Source: an uncultured Granulosicoccaceae bacterium (GTDB lineage Bacteria; Pseudomonadota; Gammaproteobacteria; CALCKW01). From it: a DNA stretch of 47,510 nucleotides. The position numbers and the translations under genes were made by a program. How positions within the stretch are numbered: position 1 is the stretch's first letter; every line of letters begins with the position of its first letter. The DNA lies in assembly GCA_937925815.1 (NCBI GenBank), contig CALAMQ010000111.1:1-47510 (forward strand), written 5' to 3'. Of the stretch, positions 17,825 through 25,760 are shown in pieces. The notes under the pieces were generated by a model, which was not told the origin of the DNA, made no database searches, and saw only the letters and a list, made by a program, of their open reading frames with translations.

Positions 17825-18678
17825 AGCTCCTTGCGGATATCGACGTATCGCAACATCACTGAGACGATCAACAGCACCGTTGCAAGCAGTATCACCGCGT
17901 TAGCCGCCGCAGCCGGGTATTGCAACAACGCGATTTCATTGGCAATCACGCGCCCAACGGACGCACTCTGCCCGCCTGACATAAACCGCACAGTGATGAA
18001 ATCCCCCATCACCAAGGTCACGATAAAAATCGACCCAATCATCAGCCCGGGTTTTGACAGCGGCAACACGAAATGGACTAGCGTTTGCCAGCCGCTCGCC
18101 CCCGCGTCACGCGCCGCTTCGATCAATGACCGGTCAATCCGCATCATGGTATTGAACACCGGCACCACCATGAACAACGTGTAGAGGTGCACAAAAGCCA
18201 AGATCACAGCAAAGTCCGAGAACAACAACCACTCCAGTGGCACATCGATCAGACCCGCATCCAGGAGCACCGAATTGGCGATACCGTTTCGCCCGAGAAA
18301 CGGAATCCACGAAATCATGCGGATGATATTTGAGTTCCAAAACGGAATCGTGCACAACAAAAACAAGGCTATTTGCCAAGTTTGGCTGCGCACGTGAAAA
18401 GCCAGAAAGTAGGCCACGGTGAACCCAATGGCAGTGCAGAAAACCCACGTGATCACGGTGTATTGCAAGGTACGCAGATACGTCGCCCAAGTTACTGGGG
18501 AGGTGAAAATGTAGGCGTAGTTGTCAAAGATAAAAGCGGGGAAGAAATTCCATTCGTTGTAGTCCCAAAAGCTCACCACCAAGATCAGGCAGATGGGCAC
18601 AACCAGGAACAGCGCCAACACACAAACCAACGGCAACACAAGTAGACCGCTAGTCCGGTTGACAGCAAAATCACGCAT
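17821..18678 (-). CDS. ABC transporter permease, PotB-like
   Basis: A 285-residue inner-membrane permease with six helices. The N-terminal helix 'GLLVLPLVCVLALFLVVPIC' and the EAA loop 'EAARDAGASGWQTLVHFVLP' near residues 187-206 fit the PotB/PotH subfamily. 'MGDFITVRFMSGG' near 222-234 matches the pattern that follows the loop in this group. The next permease start overlaps its stop by 4 bases. A 117-base gap containing a terminator-like hairpin separates it from the upstream binding-protein gene, so it probably receives only part of the message. Confidence 0.9.
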   Translation of the reverse strand: MRDFAVNRTSGLLVLPLVCVLALFLVVPICLILVVSFWDYNEWNFFPAFIFDNYAYIFTSPVTWATYLRTLQYTVITWVFCTAIGFTVAYFLAFHVRSQTWQIALFLLCTIPFWNSNIIRMISWIPFLGRNGIANSVLLDAGLIDVPLEWLLFSDFAVILAFVHLYTLFMVVPVFNTMMRIDRSLIEAARDAGASGWQTLVHFVLPLSKPGLMIGSIFIVTLVMGDFITVRFMSGGQSASVGRVIANEIALLQYPAAAANAVILLATVLLIVSVMLRYVDIRKEL

Positions 18679-18713
18679 ACCGATTCAGCTTCAGGTCAGA
18701 GGGTTAAGGCCAG

Positions 18714-18765
18714 AAAAAGGGCGCACGACCCCCAGCCACGAGGAGGGAGACACCGGGGGCCGTGC
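18714..18765 (-). terminator. Terminator-like hairpin between binding-protein and PotB-like genes
   Basis: On the minus strand GCACGGCCCCC (from 18765) pairs with GGGGGTCGTGC (to 18723), with 10 of 11 positions matching and a 21-base loop, followed by GCCCTTTTTCTG (T run at 18718-18714). It sits between the binding-protein gene and the permeases. It probably acts as an attenuator that favours the binding protein, in parallel with the hairpin at 5392-5430 in the other importer operon. Confidence 0.6.
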
Positions 18766-18795
18766 TAAAACAGACCTTCTACTGATTATTTTTTA

Positions 18796-20106
18796 TTAAG
18801 CGGCGATAAACTCGTTCCACTTGCGGACCATGTATTTATTTTCGTCCATTACCGCGTTCCAGCACGCGACGGCACCCATTCGATCATAGAATGAACCACC
18901 ATCACGGACCGACCCGGCTTTTTCCATCACATCACCAAATGGATTGGTGATATCCCCTTCTGCTGCTTTGCCTTCAAACCAAAAACCCCACTCGTCATCT
19001 GACATGAAATTCTTCGATGTCTCTGGCACGGCGGAGTAGTAACCCTGACGCATGAGAAAACCGCCCACCCAACCGTCGAGGTACCAATTGATGTACTCGT
19101 ATGCCGCGTCGAGTTCCAAACCGGACAGGTTGGCCGACAAGCCCAAACCACCACCCCACGAGCGGTAGCCCTCTTTGAGCGGCTGGTAAACACACGGGAT
19201 ACCTTTTGACCGCACGGCGGTGATGGCAGGCGACCACATCGACTGAATCACCACCTCGCCTGAGGCCATGAGGTTCACACTCTCATCGAATGACTTCCAA
19301 AAAGCGCGGAACTGACCGGCTTTCTTCGCCTCGGTGAAGATCGCCATGGTCTTGTCGACCTCCTCCTTGGTCATGTTGCCTTTGTCGCCATACTGGACCT
19401 CGCCCATGGCCTCACAGACCATCGCTGCGTCCATGATGCCAATCGAGGAAATATCGAGGATTGACGCCTTGCCTTTGAACTCAGGGTTGAGCAGTTCTGT
19501 CCAGCTGCTGATGGGGCGGCCAATCAAGTCGGGGCGAATGCCAAGCGTGTCAGCGTTGTAAATGGTCGGGATCAATGTCATCCAACCGGTCTCGGAGTCG
19601 GCAAAGGTCTTGCCGTTGGGCCCTTCAACGAAACCCACCGAGTGCGGTGCGGTGCCCTGAGCAATAACGGATTCCGGTGTGAGTTTGCCGCTTTTAAAGG
19701 TGCCAACAATTTTGTCGTAATTCTTGATTTTCGACGTATCCATCGCCTGCAGGTTGCCCGCACCCCAGACTTTTTTGCAGATCCAGTATTCGATGTCAGC
19801 AATGTCGAAGGACTTGGGCTGGGTTGCCGCGCGCTGCGTGACCGTATCGGAGTCAAGCGCTGTCATTTCAAGCGTAAACCCTAGGTCTTCTTTGACTTTC
19901 GCGGCCACTTCATTGAGGTTCGACACACCAGTACCGAACTGTCGCAGCGTCACGTTCTTGATATTTTGCGCCCAGATCATCGGAAAACCTGTGATGGCGC
20001 CGGAGCCTACGGCCGCACCAGCTACCGCCGCTGAACCTTTGAGTAAAGAGCGTCGCGTGATACCACCTGCTGGCGTTTTGAGGTCATTTTTTTTGTTATC
20101 TGTCAT
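18796..20106 (-). CDS. Polyamine-type ABC transporter substrate-binding protein, Tat-exported
   Basis: A 436-residue periplasmic binding protein (SBP_bac_8/PotD-like). Residues 18-45 hold a twin-arginine signal ('GITRRSLLKGSAAVAGAAVG') followed by a hydrophobic stretch, so it is likely exported folded by Tat. The mature part has the PotD-type pattern with 'SSWTELLNPEFKGKASILD' near 213-231 and 'SGEVVIQSMWSPAI' near 297-310. Minus-strand GGAGG lies 7 bases before the ATG. It is the second gene of the importer operon, 33 bases after the ATPase. The ligand is unknown; the coupled hydantoin racemase suggests a ureide or hydantoin. Confidence 0.9.
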   Translation of the reverse strand: MTDNKKNDLKTPAGGITRRSLLKGSAAVAGAAVGSGAITGFPMIWAQNIKNVTLRQFGTGVSNLNEVAAKVKEDLGFTLEMTALDSDTVTQRAATQPKSFDIADIEYWICKKVWGAGNLQAMDTSKIKNYDKIVGTFKSGKLTPESVIAQGTAPHSVGFVEGPNGKTFADSETGWMTLIPTIYNADTLGIRPDLIGRPISSWTELLNPEFKGKASILDISSIGIMDAAMVCEAMGEVQYGDKGNMTKEEVDKTMAIFTEAKKAGQFRAFWKSFDESVNLMASGEVVIQSMWSPAITAVRSKGIPCVYQPLKEGYRSWGGGLGLSANLSGLELDAAYEYINWYLDGWVGGFLMRQGYYSAVPETSKNFMSDDEWGFWFEGKAAEGDITNPFGDVMEKAGSVRDGGSFYDRMGAVACWNAVMDENKYMVRKWNEFIAA

Positions 20107-20139
20107 GATTTTTCCTCCAATTTATTATTCGATGAAGAT

Positions 20140-21123
20140 TTAAGCCGCCAACGTGTGTGCGTCTTCTTCGCGCCACATCAGGCACACCGACTCTCCAACC
20201 ACCAAGGGTTGATCAAAAAAACGTTCGTCGCTGAGCTGCACAACCACAGCATCAACGTCATCGTCCAGCTGAGATTTCACCAAGACAGAGGCGCCTTGAA
20301 ATTCAATGTCGACGACGGTTGCAAACAGACCATCGCGCGCTTGTCTGCTGATTGACATTCGATCGCTGCGAATCGACACACGCCGATCACCAAGCGAGAG
20401 CACGTTGTGGCCGCCGATAAATTTTGCGACGAATTCGCTGCGCGGCTTGTTGAAGACGTCAAAGGCTGTCGATGACTGCTGAATTTCACCGTCGTTCATC
20501 ACCACCACTTGGTCTGCGAGCGCAAGCGCTTCATCTTGGCTGTGGGTGACGTGCACAAACGTGATGCCGAGGTCGCGTTGCAGCTGCCGAAGTTCGCTGC
20601 GAATCTGCACGCGCAAAAATGGATCTAAGGCTGACAAAGGTTCATCTAAGAGCAACACCCGCGGCGTGGTGATCATCGCGCGCGCTAGCGCCACGCGTTG
20701 TTGCTGCCCACCCGAGAGCTGCGCTGGAAAGCGGTTTGAAAGCGAACCCAATTGCACCCGCTCTAACATGTCGTCTGCTTGTGTCAGCCGATCTGCTTGA
20801 TCAACGCCACGCATCCGCAACGGAAAAGCCACGTTGTCTCGCACACTCAGGTGCGGGAACAGTGCATAGCTTTGAAACATCATCGCCGTGCCGCGTTGCG
20901 CGGGGTTCAAGGTCGTGATGTTCTGACCGGCGAGAACGATGTCGCCGTCACTTACCGTCTCGTGTCCAGCCACCATGCGCAGCAAGGTCGACTTTCCACA
21001 GCCCGATGGGCCAAGAATGCAAACGTACGCGCCCTCATTCACCCCTAGGTTCACCCCTCGCACAGCGGGCGTGTCAGCGTATTGCTTGCTGACGTTGACC
21101 AGTTCTAGGTGGGGTGCTGCCAC
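20140..21123 (-). CDS. Polyamine-type ABC transporter ATP-binding protein, PotA-like
   Basis: A 327-residue ATPase. Walker A 'GPSGCGKST' is near residue 38, Q-loop 'MMFQSYALFPHLSVRDNVAF' near 80-99, signature 'LSGGQQQRVALARAM' near 137, Walker B 'VLLLDEPLSALDPF' near 156 and switch 'VTHSQDEAL' near 190. The region after residue 240 is a TOBE-like regulatory domain. Length is slightly under the usual 350-380 for PotA. It is the first gene of the importer operon and is divergent from the LysR gene, with a 110-base gap that should hold both promoters. No confident operator was found there beyond short repeats CTGTTCT/AGAACAG. Confidence 0.9.
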   Translation of the reverse strand: MAAPHLELVNVSKQYADTPAVRGVNLGVNEGAYVCILGPSGCGKSTLLRMVAGHETVSDGDIVLAGQNITTLNPAQRGTAMMFQSYALFPHLSVRDNVAFPLRMRGVDQADRLTQADDMLERVQLGSLSNRFPAQLSGGQQQRVALARAMITTPRVLLLDEPLSALDPFLRVQIRSELRQLQRDLGITFVHVTHSQDEALALADQVVVMNDGEIQQSSTAFDVFNKPRSEFVAKFIGGHNVLSLGDRRVSIRSDRMSISRQARDGLFATVVDIEFQGASVLVKSQLDDDVDAVVVQLSDERFFDQPLVVGESVCLMWREEDAHTLAA

Positions 21124-21233
21124 GGTGCAGGCCTGTTCTGACGAGGTGGCTGGCAGTGTGCCGACACATCGCAGTGCTGAGAACAGTTAATTTTGCACTT
21201 GACCGATGCGTTTTTTGCAGCACTATTGGAGCC

Positions 21234-22151
21234 ATGAAACACCTCGAATTGCTTAAGAGTGTTGAGCAGGTCGCCCGCCTTGGCTCTATCCGCGCAGCCG
21301 CCGAGGCACTGGCAATCACATCGACAGCCTTGAATCGCCAGATCATTGGCCTCGAGTCAGATCTCGGACAGCCGTTGTTCGAGCGCTTGCCACGCGGCGT
21401 GAGACTCAACACGGCTGGCGAGATGTTCCTGCTGTACGCCAGGCAACAATTGACAGACTTCGAGCGGCTTAAGGTTCAGCTCGCAGACCTGTCCGGGGTG
21501 CGGCGAGGCCACATCACCATCGCATCGACCCGGGCGGCGTTACCCTATTTCTTGCCAGCAGAAATCAACCACTACATCGAGCAACACCCGCTGGTGTCGT
21601 TTGCGGTGAACCCCTGCGACATCGACACAGCGCACAACCAACTGATTGCACTTGAAGCCGACATCGCACTGATTTTCGAGCCACCGCTGCGGCGTGAATT
21701 TCAAATTATCGACAGCTTGGATCAGGAGATTGTCGCGGTCTTCCCATCCGACCACGCCCTCGCTGAGCAACGAGGCGACGTCAAACTCACCGAGTGCTTG
21801 AGCCACCCGCTTGCCCTGCCAGTGCAATCAACGGGCGTGCGAAAACTGCTCGAACACGCAGCCCAGCGGGCAGCACTGCCCATGAACGTGGCAGTCGAGT
21901 CTGAGGATGCGCAGTTTTTGCTCAACACGGTCAGGGACGGCCGACTGGTGACTTTCGATATCCCATTGAGCCTCTCGCGCAAAGCGCTTGCAGACAACGG
22001 ACTCAGCGCACGCACGGTTCGCCGCCAAGACATCAGTGCCGGTCGGCTCTACATTGGACAACTCGTCAACCGCACGCTGTCGATAGCAGCAATGAAATTT
22101 GCCAATCAACTGACATCCACACTGCAGAGTCACACCGGCCTGTGTGATTGA
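21234..22151 (+). CDS. LysR-family transcriptional regulator
   Basis: A 305-residue LysR-type regulator. The winged HTH is residues 1-60 ('LGSIRAAAEALAITSTALNR', then 'FERLPRGVRLNTAGE'), and a periplasmic-binding-like effector domain fills 90-300 ('RGHITIASTRAALPYFLP' opens it). ATG 21234 is chosen because LysR homology begins there; the reading frame is open further upstream but that stretch lies in the divergent promoter. GGAG at 21228-21231 is close to the start. It is divergent from the PotA-like gene, the standard layout for control of that operon (importer plus hydantoin racemase). It converges on the DUF1989 gene 8 bases away. Confidence 0.88.
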   Translation: MKHLELLKSVEQVARLGSIRAAAEALAITSTALNRQIIGLESDLGQPLFERLPRGVRLNTAGEMFLLYARQQLTDFERLKVQLADLSGVRRGHITIASTRAALPYFLPAEINHYIEQHPLVSFAVNPCDIDTAHNQLIALEADIALIFEPPLRREFQIIDSLDQEIVAVFPSDHALAEQRGDVKLTECLSHPLALPVQSTGVRKLLEHAAQRAALPMNVAVESEDAQFLLNTVRDGRLVTFDIPLSLSRKALADNGLSARTVRRQDISAGRLYIGQLVNRTLSIAAMKFANQLTSTLQSHTGLCD

Positions 22152-22159
22152 GAAAAATA

Positions 22160-23011
22160 TTAACGCAAGCCGTGTCCGCCACTGTATCGTCCGTTCAAGC
22201 GTTCATCTGGCACCAGAGAAAGTGGCAATTCTGCTGCGAGAATCTCAACCACAAGAGGAAAGCACGGCGTAGCATCGTCTGAATGACTGCTGCCGCAATT
22301 GCCTCCAGGGCAGGCAGAGAGGCCACCGAGCAAGGCCTTGTGTGCGTAGAAGCTGATACTGTCCCCTGCACGGGCAGGTGTGGCTTTCATAAAGTATTGG
22401 TGCGTGTCGGGCGTGAAGCCCGTGCACATGAACACATTGATCACATCGTGCACATGCAACTCAGCGTCCTCGGCGGCAAGCCCGAGGTGGGATGCGAGCG
22501 CGCGCGTGAGGTTGCTGTGACAGCAGTTGTCATAGTCTTCGCCACGCAAGCGAAAGTTTGTGTACGGGTCGCAACGTGTGCCGATCACGTCATGCACGCT
22601 GCCGCCGTATTCATCAATGCCGTACCAGGCCAGCGAATCATCCACCACCGTTGCAAGTGGATTAAGGTACGGCAAATTGCTCCAAAGGTGGTCACCAACA
22701 GTGACGTGACTGGCTTGCAGTTGGCGCGTTTTGCCACTGTAAAAGCGCTCGTTGATATCGTCTCTCGCCCACAGATTCAAATCCCCGACCTGGTGCCCTT
22801 CGGGGTTGAGAATGCGGAAAAAGGCACCGGCCGGCACCTCAAAACAGGCTGCATCGCGAGCCGGCACGATAACCCGCTCCACCGTCTTTGCGCGCGCAAA
22901 GCTCGCCTGCATCGCCCCGACATCGATTGGTGGCAACTTGTCACTCTCGTAGCAAATGACCGGTCTCACGGACAGACGCTCGGCGGCGTCAGCGGGTTTG
23001 TCTTGCGGCAT
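22160..23011 (-). CDS. DUF1989 protein, urea-carboxylase-associated / carboxyguanidine deiminase family
   Basis: A 283-residue protein with the DUF1989 pattern: 'GTRCDPYTNFRL' (Cys147), 'DNCCHSNLTRAL' (Cys163-Cys164-His165), 'VFMCTGFTPDTHQYFMKATP' (Cys196) and 'LSACPGGNCGSS' (Cys234). Members once called urea-carboxylase-associated proteins were later shown to form carboxyguanidine deiminase (CgdAB) next to guanidine carboxylase. Here there is no carboxylase and only one such gene, so its substrate is probably different. It is divergent from pxpABC with 91 bases between, and PxpB/PxpC are homologous to domains of urea/guanidine carboxylase, so the association recurs. A deiminase acting on a guanidino or ureido compound is a reasonable but untested inference. 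Confidence 0.8.
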   Translation of the reverse strand: MPQDKPADAAERLSVRPVICYESDKLPPIDVGAMQASFARAKTVERVIVPARDAACFEVPAGAFFRILNPEGHQVGDLNLWARDDINERFYSGKTRQLQASHVTVGDHLWSNLPYLNPLATVVDDSLAWYGIDEYGGSVHDVIGTRCDPYTNFRLRGEDYDNCCHSNLTRALASHLGLAAEDAELHVHDVINVFMCTGFTPDTHQYFMKATPARAGDSISFYAHKALLGGLSACPGGNCGSSHSDDATPCFPLVVEILAAELPLSLVPDERLNGRYSGGHGLR

Positions 23012-23102
23012 ATCTGGGGCTCAACGTGGACTGGGTACTGGGAGTTTGCCAAAGATCACGACAAGTCCATAGACTGCGCATTGAACTGACTGGACGCACG
23101 CC

Positions 23103-23867
23103 ATGCACAGAGCCTCAATTGACCTCAACGCCGACCTCGGCGAGGGCTTTGGCCCCTGGTCACTGACCAACGACAGCGGGCTGATGTCGGTGATCACAAG
23201 CGCCAATATGGCTTGCGGGTTTCACGCGGGCGACCCCAATCACATGGCCGAAGTCTGTCGCCTCGCGCTCGCCAACGGGGTGAGCCTCGGCGCGCACCCC
23301 GGCTACGATGACAAACCGTATTTCGGCCGGCGCGCACTCGCCATGCCGCTCGCTGATCTCACTCGCATGGTGGCGTACCAGATTGGCGCGGCACAAGCCG
23401 TGGCAGCGCTCGCCGGGACCCGCATACGCTATGTCAAAGTCCATGGCGCCCTCTCGAACCAATCGGCTGAGAACCCTGACATGGCAGGCGCCATTGCCGC
23501 TGCTATCAAGGGTGTTGATGCAAGCCTGGTGTGGCTTGTGATCAGCGGCAGCGCCCACCTCGAGGCCGCACATAAGGCTGAGCTCATCCACCGCCAAGAG
23601 GCATTTATCGACCGCGCCTACGCACCCAACGGACAACTCGCGCCGCGCAGCCAACCAGGCAGCGTTCACAGCGACATCGACACCATGCTCGAACAGGTGG
23701 AGCAGATCGTCACAACAGGCACAGTCACGGCCATCGACGGCAGCGAGCTACCACTCGAAGCCGACAGCCTGTGCCTGCACGGCGATGGCGCCGGTGCACT
23801 CATCACCGCGCAGCGCGTGCGGCAACACATCGAATCCTTAGGCTTTGAGGTCAACGCATTTTGCTAA
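23103..23867 (+). CDS. pxpA: 5-oxoprolinase subunit PxpA (LamB/YcsF family)
   Basis: A 254-residue cytoplasmic protein with all main LamB/YcsF stretches: 'IDLNADLGEGFGPW' at the N-terminus, 'ITSANMACGFHAGDPNHM' near residues 31-48, 'GVSLGAHPGYDDKPYFGRR' near 59-77 and 'RIRYVKVHGALSNQSAENP' near 107-125. The Asp, His and Glu residues in these loops are the presumed catalytic set. With PxpB and PxpC it opens 5-oxoproline to glutamate using ATP. It is the first gene of a tight pxpABC operon and is divergent from the DUF1989 gene. Length matches the family. Confidence 0.93.
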   Translation: MHRASIDLNADLGEGFGPWSLTNDSGLMSVITSANMACGFHAGDPNHMAEVCRLALANGVSLGAHPGYDDKPYFGRRALAMPLADLTRMVAYQIGAAQAVAALAGTRIRYVKVHGALSNQSAENPDMAGAIAAAIKGVDASLVWLVISGSAHLEAAHKAELIHRQEAFIDRAYAPNGQLAPRSQPGSVHSDIDTMLEQVEQIVTTGTVTAIDGSELPLEADSLCLHGDGAGALITAQRVRQHIESLGFEVNAFC

Positions 23868-24577
23868 GCACCTGGCATGCAATTCCACTCGCTGACAGCG
23901 CGGTGCACATTGAAATCGGCCGTAGCCCGAGCCCTGACATTCAAGCGCGTACCCGCGCGCTCGCACGTGCGATCTCCGAGGCAAAACTGCCAGGCGTGAT
24001 TGACCACTTGCCGAGCTACGCAGCCGTGTTGCTGCGCTATGACCCAGACAAAACCGACTACGCCAGTGTGGTTGAGCGCGTGGCGACGCTGATAGAAAGC
24101 AGCTCAAGTGCCGACGCCCACGCACAACACTGGCGCGTGCCGGCCTGCTACGACCCGCGCGTCGCCCAAGACATTGCTGAGGCCGCTGATTTATTGGGAC
24201 TGAGTACCGATGCATTGGTCGCCGCGCACACCGGCGCCCGGTTTGAAATCGCGCTCTACGGATTCGCACCGGGCTGGGCGTACCTCAACGGCTGTCCTGA
24301 CGCGCTCAGTTTGCCCCGCCGCAAACAACCGCGCCCACCGACACCGGACGACGCGCTCATGATTGCCGGCGGCCAGGCCATGTTGACCGCCCGCTCCATG
24401 CCAACAGGCTGGTACGTGATCGGTCGCAGCGCGCAGCCACCGCTGGCCCTCGAAGCTGACCCACCAGTGTGCTTTGACGTCGGTGACACCCTGCAATTTG
24501 AGGCCGTCTCATTTGATGACTGGTGCGCGCTCTACGCGCGCGCTCAAGCGGGTGAGCGTGTGGCGACACCAGCATGA
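23861..24577 (+). CDS. pxpB: 5-oxoprolinase subunit PxpB (KipI/AHS1 family)
   Basis: A 238-residue protein of the KipI/allophanate-hydrolase-subunit-1 family. The conserved core 'YGFAPGWAYLNGCPDAL' near residues 129-145 and 'LPRRKQPRPPTPDDALMIAG' near 147-166 fit PxpB; the N-terminal half holds 'VIDHLPSYAAVLLRYDP'. It works with PxpC in the ATP-dependent 5-oxoprolinase. A TTG start at 23861, 7 bases inside pxpA, is used because homology reaches back to this point; no in-frame ATG is close. Its stop overlaps pxpC (ATGA). Confidence 0.9.
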   Translation: MLSTWHAIPLADSAVHIEIGRSPSPDIQARTRALARAISEAKLPGVIDHLPSYAAVLLRYDPDKTDYASVVERVATLIESSSSADAHAQHWRVPACYDPRVAQDIAEAADLLGLSTDALVAAHTGARFEIALYGFAPGWAYLNGCPDALSLPRRKQPRPPTPDDALMIAGGQAMLTARSMPTGWYVIGRSAQPPLALEADPPVCFDVGDTLQFEAVSFDDWCALYARAQAGERVATPA

Positions 24578-25557
24578 CGTTAATCATTAACAAAGCCGGC
24601 CCCTTGACCACGCTGCAAGACCTCGGGCGCAGCGGTTACCTGCGCTACGGCGTCAACCAGTCTGGTGTGATGGACACGGTGGCCGCGCGCTTGTGTTGGG
24701 GGTTGCTTGAACAGACTCCGGGCGAGACCCCGCTGATAGAAGTGCCGCTGGGCGGACTGCAAATCCAACTGGCGTGCACGGCGAGCGTGGCGGTGGTGAG
24801 CACCGGGTTCTCCGTGTTGCATAACGGCGAACCGCACGGCGCGAGCGTGCGTCTCACGCTGCAAGCAGGCGATCGACTCGACATCAAAGCCGGTGCAAGC
24901 GGACAATTTGCCTACCTCGGATTACACGCCGACTGGGCCATCGCACCGGTGCTCGGTGCGTTTGCGACCCACCTGCGCTCCGGTGTTGGCCCAAGCGGCG
25001 CGCTCAAAGCGGGTGACCGTTTTGCCATCACACCGCGCGCGACGCTGCCCGAGCGCACCAAGCTGCCAGCCCTCGACCACGGCGAGAACACATTGCGCGC
25101 CGTAGCCGGACCACAACAAGATTTTTTTGATGAGGCCGCCGTCGCGCAATTCTACGACCAAGCATGGACGCTCGACGCCGCGAGTGACCGCATGGCGAGC
25201 GCGTTGCGCGGCGACCCGCTCAACCACCTAAAAGGCTTTGACATCTTGTCCGATGGCATCGCCTTTGGCGCAGTGCAAGTCCCCGGCAGCGGCCAACCTT
25301 TCGTGCTCATGGCCGACCGCGGCACCACCGGCGGCTACCCGAAAATCGCCACAGTGATCTCATCTGACCTGCCACGCATAGCGCAAGCCAGGCCCGGCAC
25401 AGTGATGCGTTTCAACGCCTGCACACTGGAACACGCTAACGCTGCAAGGCACGCACAAACCGAGTCCATGAAAGCTTGGCTCTCGGCAACGGATACCGTC
25501 GACACCCAGACACTGATGTCCCACAACCTCATCAGCGGCGTCACCGACGGCACCTAG
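24574..25557 (+). CDS. pxpC: 5-oxoprolinase subunit PxpC (KipA/AHS2 family)
   Basis: A 327-residue protein of the biotin-dependent carboxyltransferase-like KipA/AHS2 family. 'GPLTTLQDLGRSGYLRYGVN' and 'SGVMDTVAARL' near residues 9-40 are hallmarks, as are 'GVGPSGALKAGDRF' near 137-150 and 'ADRGTTGGYPKIATVISSDL' near 248-267. It forms 5-oxoprolinase with PxpA and PxpB. Its TAG stop (25555-25557) is part of the CTAG duplicated by the MITE that begins at the next base, so the element inserted exactly at the end of the gene without changing the protein. Confidence 0.92.
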   Translation: MTLIINKAGPLTTLQDLGRSGYLRYGVNQSGVMDTVAARLCWGLLEQTPGETPLIEVPLGGLQIQLACTASVAVVSTGFSVLHNGEPHGASVRLTLQAGDRLDIKAGASGQFAYLGLHADWAIAPVLGAFATHLRSGVGPSGALKAGDRFAITPRATLPERTKLPALDHGENTLRAVAGPQQDFFDEAAVAQFYDQAWTLDAASDRMASALRGDPLNHLKGFDILSDGIAFGAVQVPGSGQPFVLMADRGTTGGYPKIATVISSDLPRIAQARPGTVMRFNACTLEHANAARHAQTESMKAWLSATDTVDTQTLMSHNLISGVTDGT

Positions 25558-25741
25558 GGAGGCTCCGAAAAAGTCCCAGCTGAGTGCGAGACAAGGCGAA
25601 GCCAGCCGTGTGACGGACCATCCAAAAAAGCGGACCGGGCCGGCGAACCGGGTTACACGCAGTAAATGAGCATTTTGATTGGCCGTCACACGGTTGGCTT
25701 CAACGCAGTATCGCGACTGATGGGGCTTGTTCGGAGGTTCC
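25558..25741. mobile_element. 184-bp IS5-group MITE with CTAG target duplication
   Basis: The element is a large imperfect inverted repeat. Left end GGAGGCTCCGAAAAAGTCCC and the complement of the right end GGAACCTCCGAACAAGCCCC match at 16 of 20 positions. Inner arms ending in GCCGTGTGACGG (left) match at 18 of 19. Between the arms the DNA has no coding capacity. CTAG flanks both sides (25554-25557 and 25742-25745), matching the YTAR duplications of the IS5 group, whose ends also begin GGA and contain GCGAACAAGTCCC-like sequence. It has no transposase and must have been moved in trans. Only one copy is seen in the window. Confidence 0.82.
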
Positions 25742-25760
25742 CTAGATACGCACGGCCCAC

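Noticed and set aside
21114-21233. N-terminal extension of the LysR protein
   Set aside because: The added stretch lies in the divergent promoter and lacks homology; the HTH begins at ATG 21234.
21124-21233. LysR box or operator in the potA-lysR gap
   Set aside because: Only short repeats (CTGTTCT/AGAACAG 7-bp arms, about 40 apart) were found; not strong enough to list as a site.
22283-23089. 268-codon plus-strand frame over the DUF1989 gene
   Set aside because: The minus-strand frame carries the DUF1989 motifs; the plus-strand frame has none.
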